Positions 1 to 7,744 of a stretch of DNA of 64,000 nucleotides are shown piece after piece; within the stretch, counting starts at the first letter, position 1, and the number at the start of each line of letters is the position of its first letter. Location of the stretch: NCBI RefSeq assembly GCF_010550675.1, contig NZ_JAAGOA010000012.1, positions 124,001-188,000 of the forward strand, read 5' to 3'. The notes under the pieces were generated by a model. The model saw only the letters and a program-made list of their open reading frames with translations. It ran no database searches and was not told where the DNA came from. Position numbers and translations under genes: made by a program. Source of the stretch: Phytoactinopolyspora halotolerans (GTDB lineage: Bacteria; Actinomycetota; Actinomycetes; Jiangellales; Jiangellaceae).

Positions 1-650
1 TTGGCATCGAGCCAGGCATAGATCCGCTCCGCCGTATCCAGGTACGCCCGGTCCCCGGTCGCCGCGTACAGACGCATCGCGGTGTAGACGGCGGTGGCGT
101 TCGTGGCGACGTTCTTCTCGTTCCTGGTGCCGTCGCCGACGTCGACGTTCTTCCACCAGATGCCGCCGCCGTAGGTGGTGTCCTCGTAGGCGGCGATGAA
201 ATCGAACATGGCCTGCGCGGCGTTCAGGTACTCCGGATCTCCGGTGATCTCGTAGGCACGGATGCTGCCGCGCGCCCACCACCCGATGTCGTCGTTCCAG
301 TCGTTCTCGCTGAAGTCGGGATACGCGGCCCGGAAACCGTCGTAGACGTCGTCGATCAGCTGACGCGAGTCCGTGCTGCCGGTGCGTTCGTAGGTGTCCA
401 TCACCATCTCCCACAGCTGCGCCTCCCACCAGTAGTCCGTGTAGAGGCCGCCTTCCGGTCCGTGCGCATGCTCGGGGTGGATCTCATGGTCGCTATAGGT
501 GAAGAAGTAGTCGGCCTCGTCGTCCCAGTAGACGTCGACGAAGGCATCGAAGGCATCCTCCGCCTGATCCGGCGTCAGGCCCGTAGCGACCGGGGACGTG
601 AACACGGTCATGATGCCGGCGGCTGCGATGGCGAGTGGCGCGATCCTCAC
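1..650 (-). CDS. Secreted GH76 endo-alpha-1,6-mannanase, N-terminal part (runs off the window)
   Basis: Reading leftward from GTG at 650, the frame stays open to the window edge (about 216 residues; the family is usually 350 or more). The start is supported by a perfect AGGAGG at 655-660. Residues 1-23 look like a short signal peptide (hydrophobic run ending VATG). The motif NDDIGWWARG at about 119-128 carries the paired Asp (120 and 121) that serve as nucleophile and acid/base in GH76. GH76 enzymes cut alpha-1,6-mannan backbones of fungal or mycobacterial glycans. Inferred role: outside-the-cell step that makes oligosaccharides for the importer encoded divergently from 936. Because a signal peptide is predicted, it should work at or beyond the membrane, unlike the second GH76 at 5522-6565. 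Confidence 0.85.
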   Translation of the reverse strand, partial: MRIAPLAIAAAGIMTVFTSPVATGLTPDQAEDAFDAFVDVYWDDEADYFFTYSDHEIHPEHAHGPEGGLYTDYWWEAQLWEMVMDTYERTGSTDSRQLIDDVYDGFRAAYPDFSENDWNDDIGWWARGSIRAYEITGDPEYLNAAQAMFDFIAAYEDTTYGGGIWWKNVDVGDGTRNEKNVATNATAVYTAMRLYAATGDRAYLDTAERIYAWLDA

Positions 651-668
651 TGATCCTCCTAAGCTTAC

Positions 669-678
669 CAATATATTG
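669..678. promoter_or_regulatory. Operator-like AT-rich palindrome upstream of secreted GH76
   Basis: CAATATATTG is a perfect 10-bp palindrome in an otherwise GC-rich region, 9 bp upstream of the GH76 ribosome-binding site. It shares the ATAT centre and flanking TTGA with the 12-bp palindrome in front of the AraR-type regulator gene (7692-7703). Proposed, not proven, as a binding site of that regulator. Confidence 0.45.
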
Positions 679-847
679 AATCTTGAACCTAACCGCAGTG
701 CCGCCAGCCGTCAATGTTTCGATGAGCGCGAGAGTCACATCCGCGCCGAGAACGTCGTCGATCATCGCCCCCCGGCATACGCGCTGATCAGGCCTGCTCC
801 CGGCCACCCCCGGCTCCACCGCCGCGCGGAACGACATCATCACGAAA

Positions 848-859
848 TAAACATATTCA
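848..859. promoter_or_regulatory. Operator-like site upstream of the GH125/ABC operon
   Basis: TAAACATATTCA matches the palindrome TGAATATATTCA at 7692-7703 in 10 of 12 positions. It lies 77 bp before the GTG start of the GH125 gene, inside the divergent promoter region 651-935. Two such sites in one divergent region and one before the regulator gene suggest a small autoregulated mannan regulon. Inference from sequence similarity only. Confidence 0.45.
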
Positions 860-935
860 AAGGTTTCAATAGATTCTTTGGGCTTGCTGGTCTACACTCG
901 CTACGATCCAGCGCCGACGCCGAGGAGGATGCACT

Positions 936-2246
936 GTGGCTCATTGGACCGACGGCCTCGTCCGGGAGGTCACCGGCGATGTCCGGGCAGAACTCGGAAC
1001 GTCGGTGGCACGCGTCTTCGAGCGCTGCTACGCGGACACCCTGGGCTCGACCCTCACCGAGCTCCCGGACGGCACCGTGTTCATGCTCACCGGCGACATC
1101 CCCGCGATGTGGCTGCGCGACTCCACCGCCCAGCTCGCGCCGTACCTGCACGTCGCCGCCCGCCACCGCGGCGTCGCCGACCTGCTCGCCGCGGTCTCGC
1201 GCCGGCAGATCGACTACATCGCCGTCGACCCCTATGCCAACGCGTTCAACTCCGCACCGAACGGCCACGGTCACCATGCCGACCTGACCGAGATGTCGCC
1301 ATGGGTCTGGGAGCGCAAGTACGAGATCGACTCGTTGTGCTTCCCCGTCCAACTCGCCTACGACCTCTGGACCGCCACCGGACGGACCGACCATCTGGGC
1401 GAGCCCTTCCGCTCCGCCGCCCGCACCATCATCGGGCTCTGGCGCACCGAGCAGGACCACGAGAACCGCTCCCGCTATCGGCTCCAGCGGCTCGACGGCC
1501 CGGCCAGCGACACCCTCACCCGCGAAGGCCGCGGACCCGAGACCGCCCTCACCGGCATGACCTGGGCCGGGTTCCGCCCGAGTGACGACGCGTGTACCTA
1601 CGGGTACAACGTGCCCGGCAATATATTCGCGATCGTCGCGCTGGGATATATCGCGCAGCTGGCCGACGAGGTGCTCGACGATGCCGTACTCGCCGCCGAC
1701 GCTCGGTCCCTGGGCGACGAACTCGAGGCCGGCGTCGCCCGGTACGGCACCGTCGTCCATCCGGAGTTCGGCGAGATCTACGCCTACGAGGTGGACGGCC
1801 TGGGAAACGCCGTGCTCCTCGACGACGCCAATATGCCCAGTCTGCTCTCGCTGCCGTACATCGGCTGGTGCGCACCCGACGATCCGATCTACAGCGCCAC
1901 CCGCTCGTTCGTGTTCAGTGAGCACAACCCGACCTTCACCGTCGGCACCGCCGCCCGCGGGTTGAGCAGTCCGCATACGCCGCCGCGGCACATCTGGCCG
2001 ATCGCGCTCGCCGTCGAAGGGCTCACCACCGACGACGCGGCCGAGAAAGAACGCCTCCTGCAGACCCTGCTGGCCACCGACGCGGGCACGTCGCTGATGC
2101 ACGAGTCCTTCCACGCCGACGACCCGAGCACGTTCACGCGTGCGTGGTTCTCCTGGGCGAACGCGATGTTCTGCGAGCTCGTGCTGGACATCGCCGGACT
2201 CCGCACCGTCGAGCGGCAGCGTGCCGTGAGGTCGACCAGGCCATGA
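936..2246 (+). CDS. GH125 exo-alpha-1,6-mannosidase
   Basis: 436 residues, the normal size for GH125 (formerly DUF1237). The family signature TGDIPAMWLRDS is at 52-63 and a C-terminal MHESF motif near 385 fits the active-site region of the family. GH125 enzymes remove alpha-1,6-linked mannose from the non-reducing end of mannooligosaccharides by inversion. No signal peptide is seen, so the enzyme should act in the cytoplasm on imported sugar. The GTG start has a GAGGAGG seven bases upstream (922-928); an ATG at 929 is out of frame. It is the first gene of an operon and its stop overlaps the next start (ATGA). Confidence 0.9.
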   Translation: MAHWTDGLVREVTGDVRAELGTSVARVFERCYADTLGSTLTELPDGTVFMLTGDIPAMWLRDSTAQLAPYLHVAARHRGVADLLAAVSRRQIDYIAVDPYANAFNSAPNGHGHHADLTEMSPWVWERKYEIDSLCFPVQLAYDLWTATGRTDHLGEPFRSAARTIIGLWRTEQDHENRSRYRLQRLDGPASDTLTREGRGPETALTGMTWAGFRPSDDACTYGYNVPGNIFAIVALGYIAQLADEVLDDAVLAADARSLGDELEAGVARYGTVVHPEFGEIYAYEVDGLGNAVLLDDANMPSLLSLPYIGWCAPDDPIYSATRSFVFSEHNPTFTVGTAARGLSSPHTPPRHIWPIALAVEGLTTDDAAEKERLLQTLLATDAGTSLMHESFHADDPSTFTRAWFSWANAMFCELVLDIAGLRTVERQRAVRSTRP

Positions 2247-3217
2247 CCGCGTCCCGGATTCCACCCGCCGACGGCACCGTCGCCGTCGTGACCGACCCCG
2301 CGCGGCCGCCTGGCCGGGCGCGGCCGGCGCGGACCACCGCGAAGCAGATACGCCGCAGCGCCTGGCTCTTCCTGCTCGCGCCATGCGCGTTGTTCCTGAT
2401 CTTCGTGCTGCTGCCGAACGTGATCGCCGCCGTGCTCAGCTTCACCGACTACGCCATCGTCGGCGACACGGCGTGGGTCGGGCTGGAGAACTACGCCCGC
2501 ATCGTCGACGATCCGTACTTCTGGATCGCGCTGCGGAACACGGCGTACTACACGGCGCTCTTCGTGCCGATGGGGTTCGCCATCGCACTCGGCGCGGCTC
2601 TGTTGCTCAACCGCAGCCGCCGGGCGGTCCGCCTGTTCCGGACGCTGTTCTATGTCCCGGTCGTCTCCTCCACGGTGGCCACCGCAACGATCTGGTACTG
2701 GCTGCTCAACCCGCAACGAGGCCTGCTCAACGTCGTCCTCGGCTGGTTCGGCATCGACGGCCCGGCCTGGCTCTACGACTCCGAATGGGCGATGTTCGCG
2801 ATCGTGCTGATGTCGGTCTGGGCCACATTCGGCACCAACATGATCATCTTTCTCGGCGGCCTGCAGGGCGTGCCGCGTGACCTGTATGAGGCCGCGAGGC
2901 TGGACGGAGCCAACGCCTGGCAGCAGTTCCGCTACGTCACGCTGCCGTCGCTCTCCCGGACCAGCTTCCTGGTGTCGACGCTGCTGATCATCGCCGCGTT
3001 CCAGGTCTTCGACCAGGCCTACGTGCTGACCAAGGGCGGCCCGGGCAACTCCACGATCACGATGGTCTACTACATCTACGACAAGGGCTTCGGAGCGCTG
3101 GAGATGGGTTACGCCTCCGCGCTGTCCTTCGTCCTCTTCCTCATCATCATGATCTTCTCCATCGCCAACGCGTGGATCTCCCATCCCCGTGAGAAGCGGA
3201 AGGCGGCGCCACGATGA
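2243..3217 (+). CDS. ABC sugar transporter permease (MalF type)
   Basis: 324 residues with about six membrane helices and the binding-protein-dependent transport signature EAARLDGANAWQQF, which docks the ATPase. The start was set at the ATG overlapping the stop of the GH125 gene (ATGA, translational coupling); an open frame extends further upstream but lies within that gene. It is one half of the carbohydrate-uptake (CUT1) channel made with the next gene. Substrate is inferred from context as alpha-1,6-mannooligosaccharides. No ATPase gene lies in the locus, so a shared MsiK-type ATPase elsewhere, common in actinomycetes, is likely. Confidence 0.9.
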   Translation: MTASRIPPADGTVAVVTDPARPPGRARPARTTAKQIRRSAWLFLLAPCALFLIFVLLPNVIAAVLSFTDYAIVGDTAWVGLENYARIVDDPYFWIALRNTAYYTALFVPMGFAIALGAALLLNRSRRAVRLFRTLFYVPVVSSTVATATIWYWLLNPQRGLLNVVLGWFGIDGPAWLYDSEWAMFAIVLMSVWATFGTNMIIFLGGLQGVPRDLYEAARLDGANAWQQFRYVTLPSLSRTSFLVSTLLIIAAFQVFDQAYVLTKGGPGNSTITMVYYIYDKGFGALEMGYASALSFVLFLIIMIFSIANAWISHPREKRKAAPR

Positions 3218-4152
3218 CCACCATCTCGCGACCGGGCGTCGACGACCGGGTGCGGTCGCATTCCGCACCGGCCCGCCGCAACACGAAGCCGCGCCGCGCG
3301 GGCGTCACCACCGCGTGCTGGTACGTCGCCGTCGTCGCGCTCAGCGTGGTGACCGTCGCCCCGCTCGTCTGGACACTGTCCACCGCGCTCAAGCCGGCAG
3401 GCGAGATTCTCGGCGGTGCGCTCAACCTGATCCCGGAGAACCCGACACTGCAGAACTTCCGGGAGGCCTTCACGGCGGTGCCGTTCGCCCGGTACCTGCT
3501 GAATTCGCTGATCATCGGCGTCGGCGGCGCCGTCACCAACGTCTTCTTCGGCGGCCTCGGCGGCTATGCCCTGGCGAAGTTGAACTTCCGCGGGCGCAAG
3601 GCGCTGTTCGCCCTGTTCCTCTCTTCGCTGATGATCCCGGGGATCGTGACGATGATCCCCTCCTTCCTCATCCTGCGGTACTTCCCGCTCGCCGGAGGCA
3701 ACGATCTGCTCGGTCAGGGCGGCCTGGGGTTGATCAACACCTATTGGGCCGTTCTTCTCCCGGGAGCCGCCGGCGCGTTCGCGGTGTTCTTCATGAAGCA
3801 GTTCTTCGAAACCCTTCCGGACGAGCTCGGCGAGGCCGCCCGGATCGACGGGGCGAGCGAGTTCCGCATCTTCGCGCAGATCTACTTCCCGCTCGCGAAG
3901 GCCGGGCTCGCGGTGCTGGCCATCCTCACCTTCCAAGCGGGGTGGAACAACTTCCTCTGGCCGCTCATCGTCTTGAACAACCAGGAGATGATGACGGTCC
4001 AGGTGGGTCTGGCCTCATTCGTCAACAACTACGAGACCAACTTCGGTCCGCTGATGGCCGGCACGGTACTCGCCAGCCTGCCGGTGCTGGCGGTCTTCAT
4101 CGTCGCACAGCGCTACATCATCGAGGGCGTCGCGCACGTCGGAAGCCGATGA
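3214..4152 (+). CDS. ABC sugar transporter permease (MalG type)
   Basis: 312 residues, about six membrane helices after a polar N-terminal tail of 35 residues, and the EAA loop GEAARIDGASEFRIFAQ. It forms the heterodimeric membrane channel with the preceding permease. The start ATG overlaps the stop of that gene by four bases, so the two are translationally coupled. The same pairing and order (permease, permease, binding protein) is usual for CUT1 importers. Confidence 0.9.
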   Translation: MTTISRPGVDDRVRSHSAPARRNTKPRRAGVTTACWYVAVVALSVVTVAPLVWTLSTALKPAGEILGGALNLIPENPTLQNFREAFTAVPFARYLLNSLIIGVGGAVTNVFFGGLGGYALAKLNFRGRKALFALFLSSLMIPGIVTMIPSFLILRYFPLAGGNDLLGQGGLGLINTYWAVLLPGAAGAFAVFFMKQFFETLPDELGEAARIDGASEFRIFAQIYFPLAKAGLAVLAILTFQAGWNNFLWPLIVLNNQEMMTVQVGLASFVNNYETNFGPLMAGTVLASLPVLAVFIVAQRYIIEGVAHVGSR

Positions 4153-4198
4153 GCCGCCGCCCGTCCACACCCACGCACACCACCACCTGGAGGATTCG

Positions 4199-5446
4199 AT
4201 GAAGAAGCCCACCACCCTGCTCACGACGGCGTTCGCCGCACTGCTCGCCGTGGCCGGCTGCTCGTCGGGCGACGACGGCGGCGCCACATCCGAGGGGCGC
4301 GAAGACGTGGTGATGTGGGGGTCCTGGTCCGGGGAACAGGTCGACCAGCTCGAGGAGCAGGCGGCCGCGTTCAACGAGTCGCAGGACCAGTACGAGGTCA
4401 GCTATGTCTCTCAAGAACTCGTGGAGGAGAAACTGCTGACCGGCTTCGCCAGCGGCGACGTGCCTGACGTCGTGCTGTGGGACCGCTATCAGACGTCGCT
4501 GTACGCCCCGAAGGGCGCACTCGCACCGATCGACGACTACGTCTCCTCCGACGGCGTCGACACGGGCATGTTCTACGAGCCGGCGGTGGAGGAGATGACC
4601 GTGGACGGGACCCTGTACGGTCTCCCGCTGCTGGTCGACAACCGGTCACTGTTCTACAACACGACGCTGCTGGACGAGGCGGGCGTCGATGTGCCGGACA
4701 CATGGAGCGGGCTGAAGGACGCGGCCGAAGCGCTGACCGTGCGCGACGGTGGCACCCTCACGCAGGCCGGGTTCGACCTCGGCGATCCGGGGCTGTTCAA
4801 CATGTGGCTCGCGCAGGCCGGCGGGCATCTGGTCACCGAGGACGAGACGGCCACCGCGTTCAACAGCCCCGAAGGACTCGACGTGCTCCGGTTCTGGCAG
4901 GAGCTACTCGACGCGGGCGTGTACGAACAGGGCTTCGGGGATGGCATCGACGCGTTCGCCGAAGGCTCGACGGCCATGAAGCTCGACGGCCCGTGGGCGC
5001 TGACCTCGCTCGACGCCGTCGACGGGCTGGAGTACGGCGTCGCCGAACCGCCGCGAGGTCCAAACGGCGACACCGGCGCCTACATGGGCGGGTTCGGCCT
5101 GGTCATCCCCGAGGGCGCCACGAACGCCGACGGCGCCTGGGAGTTCATCAAGTGGTGGACGACCCAGCCGGAGAACGGGGTCGACTTCGGCAGGATCTCC
5201 GGCTGGATCCCGGCGAACGTCGAAGCCGCCAACGATCCGTACTTCACCGACGACGAGCGGTACGCGGCCTTCATCGAGACCATGAACTACGCCCAGGTCC
5301 GGCCCAGTGTCGAGGGCTACTCCGACGTGGAAGGCAAGGCGCTCGTCCCGGCCCTGGAGCAGTTCCTCTCCGGCGAGCTCTCCGCCGAACAGGCGCTCAA
5401 CCAGGCCCAAGAGCAGGGTGACCGCATCCTGGCCGACGCCCGCTGA
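4199..5446 (+). CDS. ABC sugar-binding lipoprotein
   Basis: 415 residues. The N-terminus is a lipoprotein signal with lipobox LAVAGC and the lipidated Cys at 21, followed by a short Ser/Gly/Asp linker. The rest is a family-1 extracellular solute-binding protein (MalE-like), with the typical VMWGSWSG start of the first lobe. It would capture the sugar outside and hand it to the two permeases encoded just upstream. A TGGAGG box precedes the ATG by five bases. Being the high-abundance component, it has its own good ribosome-binding site and a 46-bp gap from the permeases. Mannooligosaccharide specificity is inferred from the flanking GH76 and GH125 genes. Confidence 0.9.
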   Translation: MKKPTTLLTTAFAALLAVAGCSSGDDGGATSEGREDVVMWGSWSGEQVDQLEEQAAAFNESQDQYEVSYVSQELVEEKLLTGFASGDVPDVVLWDRYQTSLYAPKGALAPIDDYVSSDGVDTGMFYEPAVEEMTVDGTLYGLPLLVDNRSLFYNTTLLDEAGVDVPDTWSGLKDAAEALTVRDGGTLTQAGFDLGDPGLFNMWLAQAGGHLVTEDETATAFNSPEGLDVLRFWQELLDAGVYEQGFGDGIDAFAEGSTAMKLDGPWALTSLDAVDGLEYGVAEPPRGPNGDTGAYMGGFGLVIPEGATNADGAWEFIKWWTTQPENGVDFGRISGWIPANVEAANDPYFTDDERYAAFIETMNYAQVRPSVEGYSDVEGKALVPALEQFLSGELSAEQALNQAQEQGDRILADAR

Positions 5447-5495
5447 GCAGCCACGGCACCCGCACGACCAGCCGACGCCACGCGGCACGGCACGA

Positions 5496-5521
5496 CAACA
5501 CGACACGGCAACACGACACGA
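5496..5521 (+). repeat. 13-bp tandem repeat, two copies
   Basis: Two copies of a 13-bp unit (CAACACGACACGG/A) sit in the 75-bp gap between the binding-protein gene and the cytoplasmic GH76 gene and run up to the ATG. No Shine-Dalgarno sequence is visible in front of that gene, perhaps because the repeat replaced it. Confidence 0.6.
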
Positions 5522-6565
5522 ATGGTGCGCATGAACAGCGAGATCCCGACATGGCCGGAACGGGCCGACATCGCCCAGCGAAGCCTCGACCACTACTTCG
5601 GCACTGACCGGCCCCAGTTTCTGGAGAACTACCACCCGGCCGGAGCCGGCGACAGCACCACGTTCAACTACTGGTGGCTGGCGCACGTGATCGATGCGCG
5701 GATCGACGCCTGGGAGCGCAGCGGCGACGGCCACTGGCTCGACCTGGCGCGTCGTACCCACCAGAACATCCTGGAGCGCAACGGGGGTTCGCTGTTCAAC
5801 GACTACTTCGACGACATGCTGTGGCTCGGCCTGGCGCTGCTCCGGCTGGCCGGGGCGACCGGCGACGAGCGCTACCGCCGCGACACCGTGGCGATCTGGG
5901 AGCACGTGGTGGCAGAAGGGTGGAACGACACCTTCGGGCCGAGCCTCGCATGGCGGAAGCCGCAGCTGGACTACAAGAACACCCCGGCCAACGGACCGCT
6001 GGTGATCCTCTCGGCCCGGCTCGCGGACAGCGAGTACCTGCGGTACGCGCATGCCGCGTTCGACTGGCTGACCCACACGCTCGTCGGCGACGACGGGTTC
6101 GTCGAGGACGGCATCAACCGGGAACGCGACGGCCGCATCGACCGGCACTGGCAGTTCACCTACAACCAGGGCCTTTACGTCGGCGCGGCGGTCGAGCTGT
6201 ACCGGCGGACCGGCGACGCCGAGTACCTGAAGCGCGCCACCCGCACCGCCCTCACCGCCGTGGATCGGCTCAGCGATGGCACAGTCTTCCGCGGCGAGGG
6301 CAGCGGCGGCGACGAAGGACTGTTCAAGGGTGTCTACTATCGCTATCTCGGCCTGCTGCTACCGCTGCTGTCCGCCGACGATCCGGACCGAGCGAGGCTC
6401 GAGCGATTCGTCCGGGACAGCACGGACGCCCTGTGGCGCACGTGCTACCACGACTGTCACCTCCGCGCCGGCAACGACTGGTCCGCCCCGTCCGCGGAAC
6501 CGATCCCCTACTCCACGCAGCTCAGCGCGATCATGGCGATCGAGCAGCGGTGCCGCCTCGGCTAG
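5522..6565 (+). CDS. Cytoplasmic GH76 alpha-1,6-mannanase
   Basis: 347 residues with the GH76 motif LFNDYFDDMLWLGLA; the paired catalytic Asp are 97 and 98. There is no signal peptide, so it probably trims imported oligosaccharides together with the GH125 exo-enzyme. The chosen ATG (5522) has no clear ribosome-binding site; another in-frame ATG follows at 5531. It is the last gene of the rightward operon. Its TAG stop is the palindrome CTAG shared with the convergent regulator gene, leaving no room for an intergenic terminator. It resembles the secreted GH76 at 1-650 only in the family core, so the two are probably functional partners rather than a recent duplication. Confidence 0.85.
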   Translation: MVRMNSEIPTWPERADIAQRSLDHYFGTDRPQFLENYHPAGAGDSTTFNYWWLAHVIDARIDAWERSGDGHWLDLARRTHQNILERNGGSLFNDYFDDMLWLGLALLRLAGATGDERYRRDTVAIWEHVVAEGWNDTFGPSLAWRKPQLDYKNTPANGPLVILSARLADSEYLRYAHAAFDWLTHTLVGDDGFVEDGINRERDGRIDRHWQFTYNQGLYVGAAVELYRRTGDAEYLKRATRTALTAVDRLSDGTVFRGEGSGGDEGLFKGVYYRYLGLLLPLLSADDPDRARLERFVRDSTDALWRTCYHDCHLRAGNDWSAPSAEPIPYSTQLSAIMAIEQRCRLG

Positions 6566-7674
6566 TCCGCGCGGGGCGGCGCCGTCGAGTCTCCCTCGAT
6601 CAGCTCCGTCGGCAGCACCACCTTCTCGACCTGGCGGCGGTCGTGAATCTGGGCCTGGACCCGCTCGATCGCCGTCCGGCCGAGCTGACGCTGCTGCTGG
6701 CGGACGTGGGTGAACCGGAACAGTCCGTCGTCGAAGTGCGCCTCGGGGTGGTCGAAGCAGACGATCGAGATGTCGTCCGGGACCGCGAGGCCGATCCGGC
6801 GGCACGCCTCACGCAGCAGCAGCGCGATGTTGTACTCGGCGGCGAGGTAGCCGGTGATGGCCGGATGGTCGCGGACGAACGCCGTCAGGGCCTCGATGTC
6901 GGCTTCCTTGTCCGTAGTGCTGCCGGGGATGGTCGAGGCCAGCGTGCGCAGCTCGGCACTGTTCTCCAACGGGATGTGGAAGGTGGCGTGCGCGTGCACG
7001 TAGCCGTTGCGCCGGTCGTCGCTGGTGGAGACGTGACTGGCGGAGCTGACGAAGCCGACCGTGCGGTGTCCGAGCTTGAGCAGGTGCTCGGTGGCGTTCC
7101 GCGCCCCGCCGAGATTGTCCGAGCACACCGCGGAGACCGGGATGCCCTCGAAGATTCGGTCCAGGATCACGATCGGGAACTGCTGGGTGACCAGTTCGAG
7201 CGCCGCAGGTGGGATGTACTCCGACGAGCTCGGCAGCAGCACCAGCCCGGCGACGCCGGCGTCGATGAGCGAGCGGATGTGCTCGTCCTCCTGGTCGACG
7301 TCACCCATCGACCTGGTCACGATCAGGTGCGCGTCGGTACCGGCCGCCGCCATCATTCCCTCGATCACGTGAGTGCCGAAGGTGTCGTCGAAGTTGGTCA
7401 GCACCATGCCGATCAGCGGCGTCCCTGCTGCGGAGTCCCCGCCCGTGCGCTGCGGCGCCGGCGTCGAGCTGGTCACAAAGGTGCCGAGACGCGGGCGCCG
7501 CACGATGAGCCCGTCAGATCGAAGCAGCTCGAATGCGCGCTTGACGGTGATCGCACTGACCGAGAAGGTCCTCGACAGCTCGGCCTCGGACGGTAACTTC
7601 GTTCCGACCGGGTACGTCCCGTCGAGGATCCCCCGACGCAGCGCCTCGTAGACGCGCTTGTACAGAACGGCCAT
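6562..7674 (-). CDS. AraR-type regulator (GntR winged helix plus LacI-type sensor domain)
   Basis: 370 residues. Residues 1-70 form a GntR-type winged helix-turn-helix (KLPSEAELSRTFSVSAITVK), and about 95-360 is a LacI/periplasmic-binding-protein-like sensor domain (LIGMVLTNFDD at its start). This chimeric build is that of AraR, which represses sugar operons until the sugar binds. The ATG at 7674 has GGAG four bases upstream; an upstream TTG at 7704 is in frame but lies in the operator, so I reject it. The palindrome TGAATATATTCA lies 18 bp before the start, suggesting autorepression. Neighbouring genes make alpha-mannan oligosaccharides or mannose the likely inducer. Confidence 0.85.
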   Translation of the reverse strand: MAVLYKRVYEALRRGILDGTYPVGTKLPSEAELSRTFSVSAITVKRAFELLRSDGLIVRRPRLGTFVTSSTPAPQRTGGDSAAGTPLIGMVLTNFDDTFGTHVIEGMMAAAGTDAHLIVTRSMGDVDQEDEHIRSLIDAGVAGLVLLPSSSEYIPPAALELVTQQFPIVILDRIFEGIPVSAVCSDNLGGARNATEHLLKLGHRTVGFVSSASHVSTSDDRRNGYVHAHATFHIPLENSAELRTLASTIPGSTTDKEADIEALTAFVRDHPAITGYLAAEYNIALLLREACRRIGLAVPDDISIVCFDHPEAHFDDGLFRFTHVRQQQRQLGRTAIERVQAQIHDRRQVEKVVLPTELIEGDSTAPPRAD

Positions 7675-7691
7675 GGCTCTCCAAAGTAGAA

Positions 7692-7703
7692 TGAATATAT
7701 TCA
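7692..7703. promoter_or_regulatory. Operator-like palindrome before the mannan regulator gene
   Basis: TGAATATATTCA is a perfect 12-bp palindrome, strikingly AT-rich for this genome. It overlaps the expected promoter or leader of the regulator gene and recurs in related form at 669-678 and 848-859, in front of the two mannan-degradation transcripts. Confidence 0.6.
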
Positions 7704-7744
7704 ATCTACAGGATGCCGGGTGCCACGCGCGATGCGGCGCGCCG

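Noticed and set aside
840-2384. 514-codon open frame antisense to the GH125 gene
   Set aside because: Arg/Gly/Val-rich shadow produced by GC-skewed third positions; the opposite strand has a full GH125 with a strong ribosome-binding site.
5674-7596. 640-codon forward frame crossing the GH76 and regulator genes
   Set aside because: Crosses two well-supported genes on both strands and has shadow composition.
7702-7704. TTG start for the AraR-type regulator at 7704
   Set aside because: It would place the N-terminus in the operator palindrome; the ATG at 7674 has a ribosome-binding site and gives the normal GntR start.
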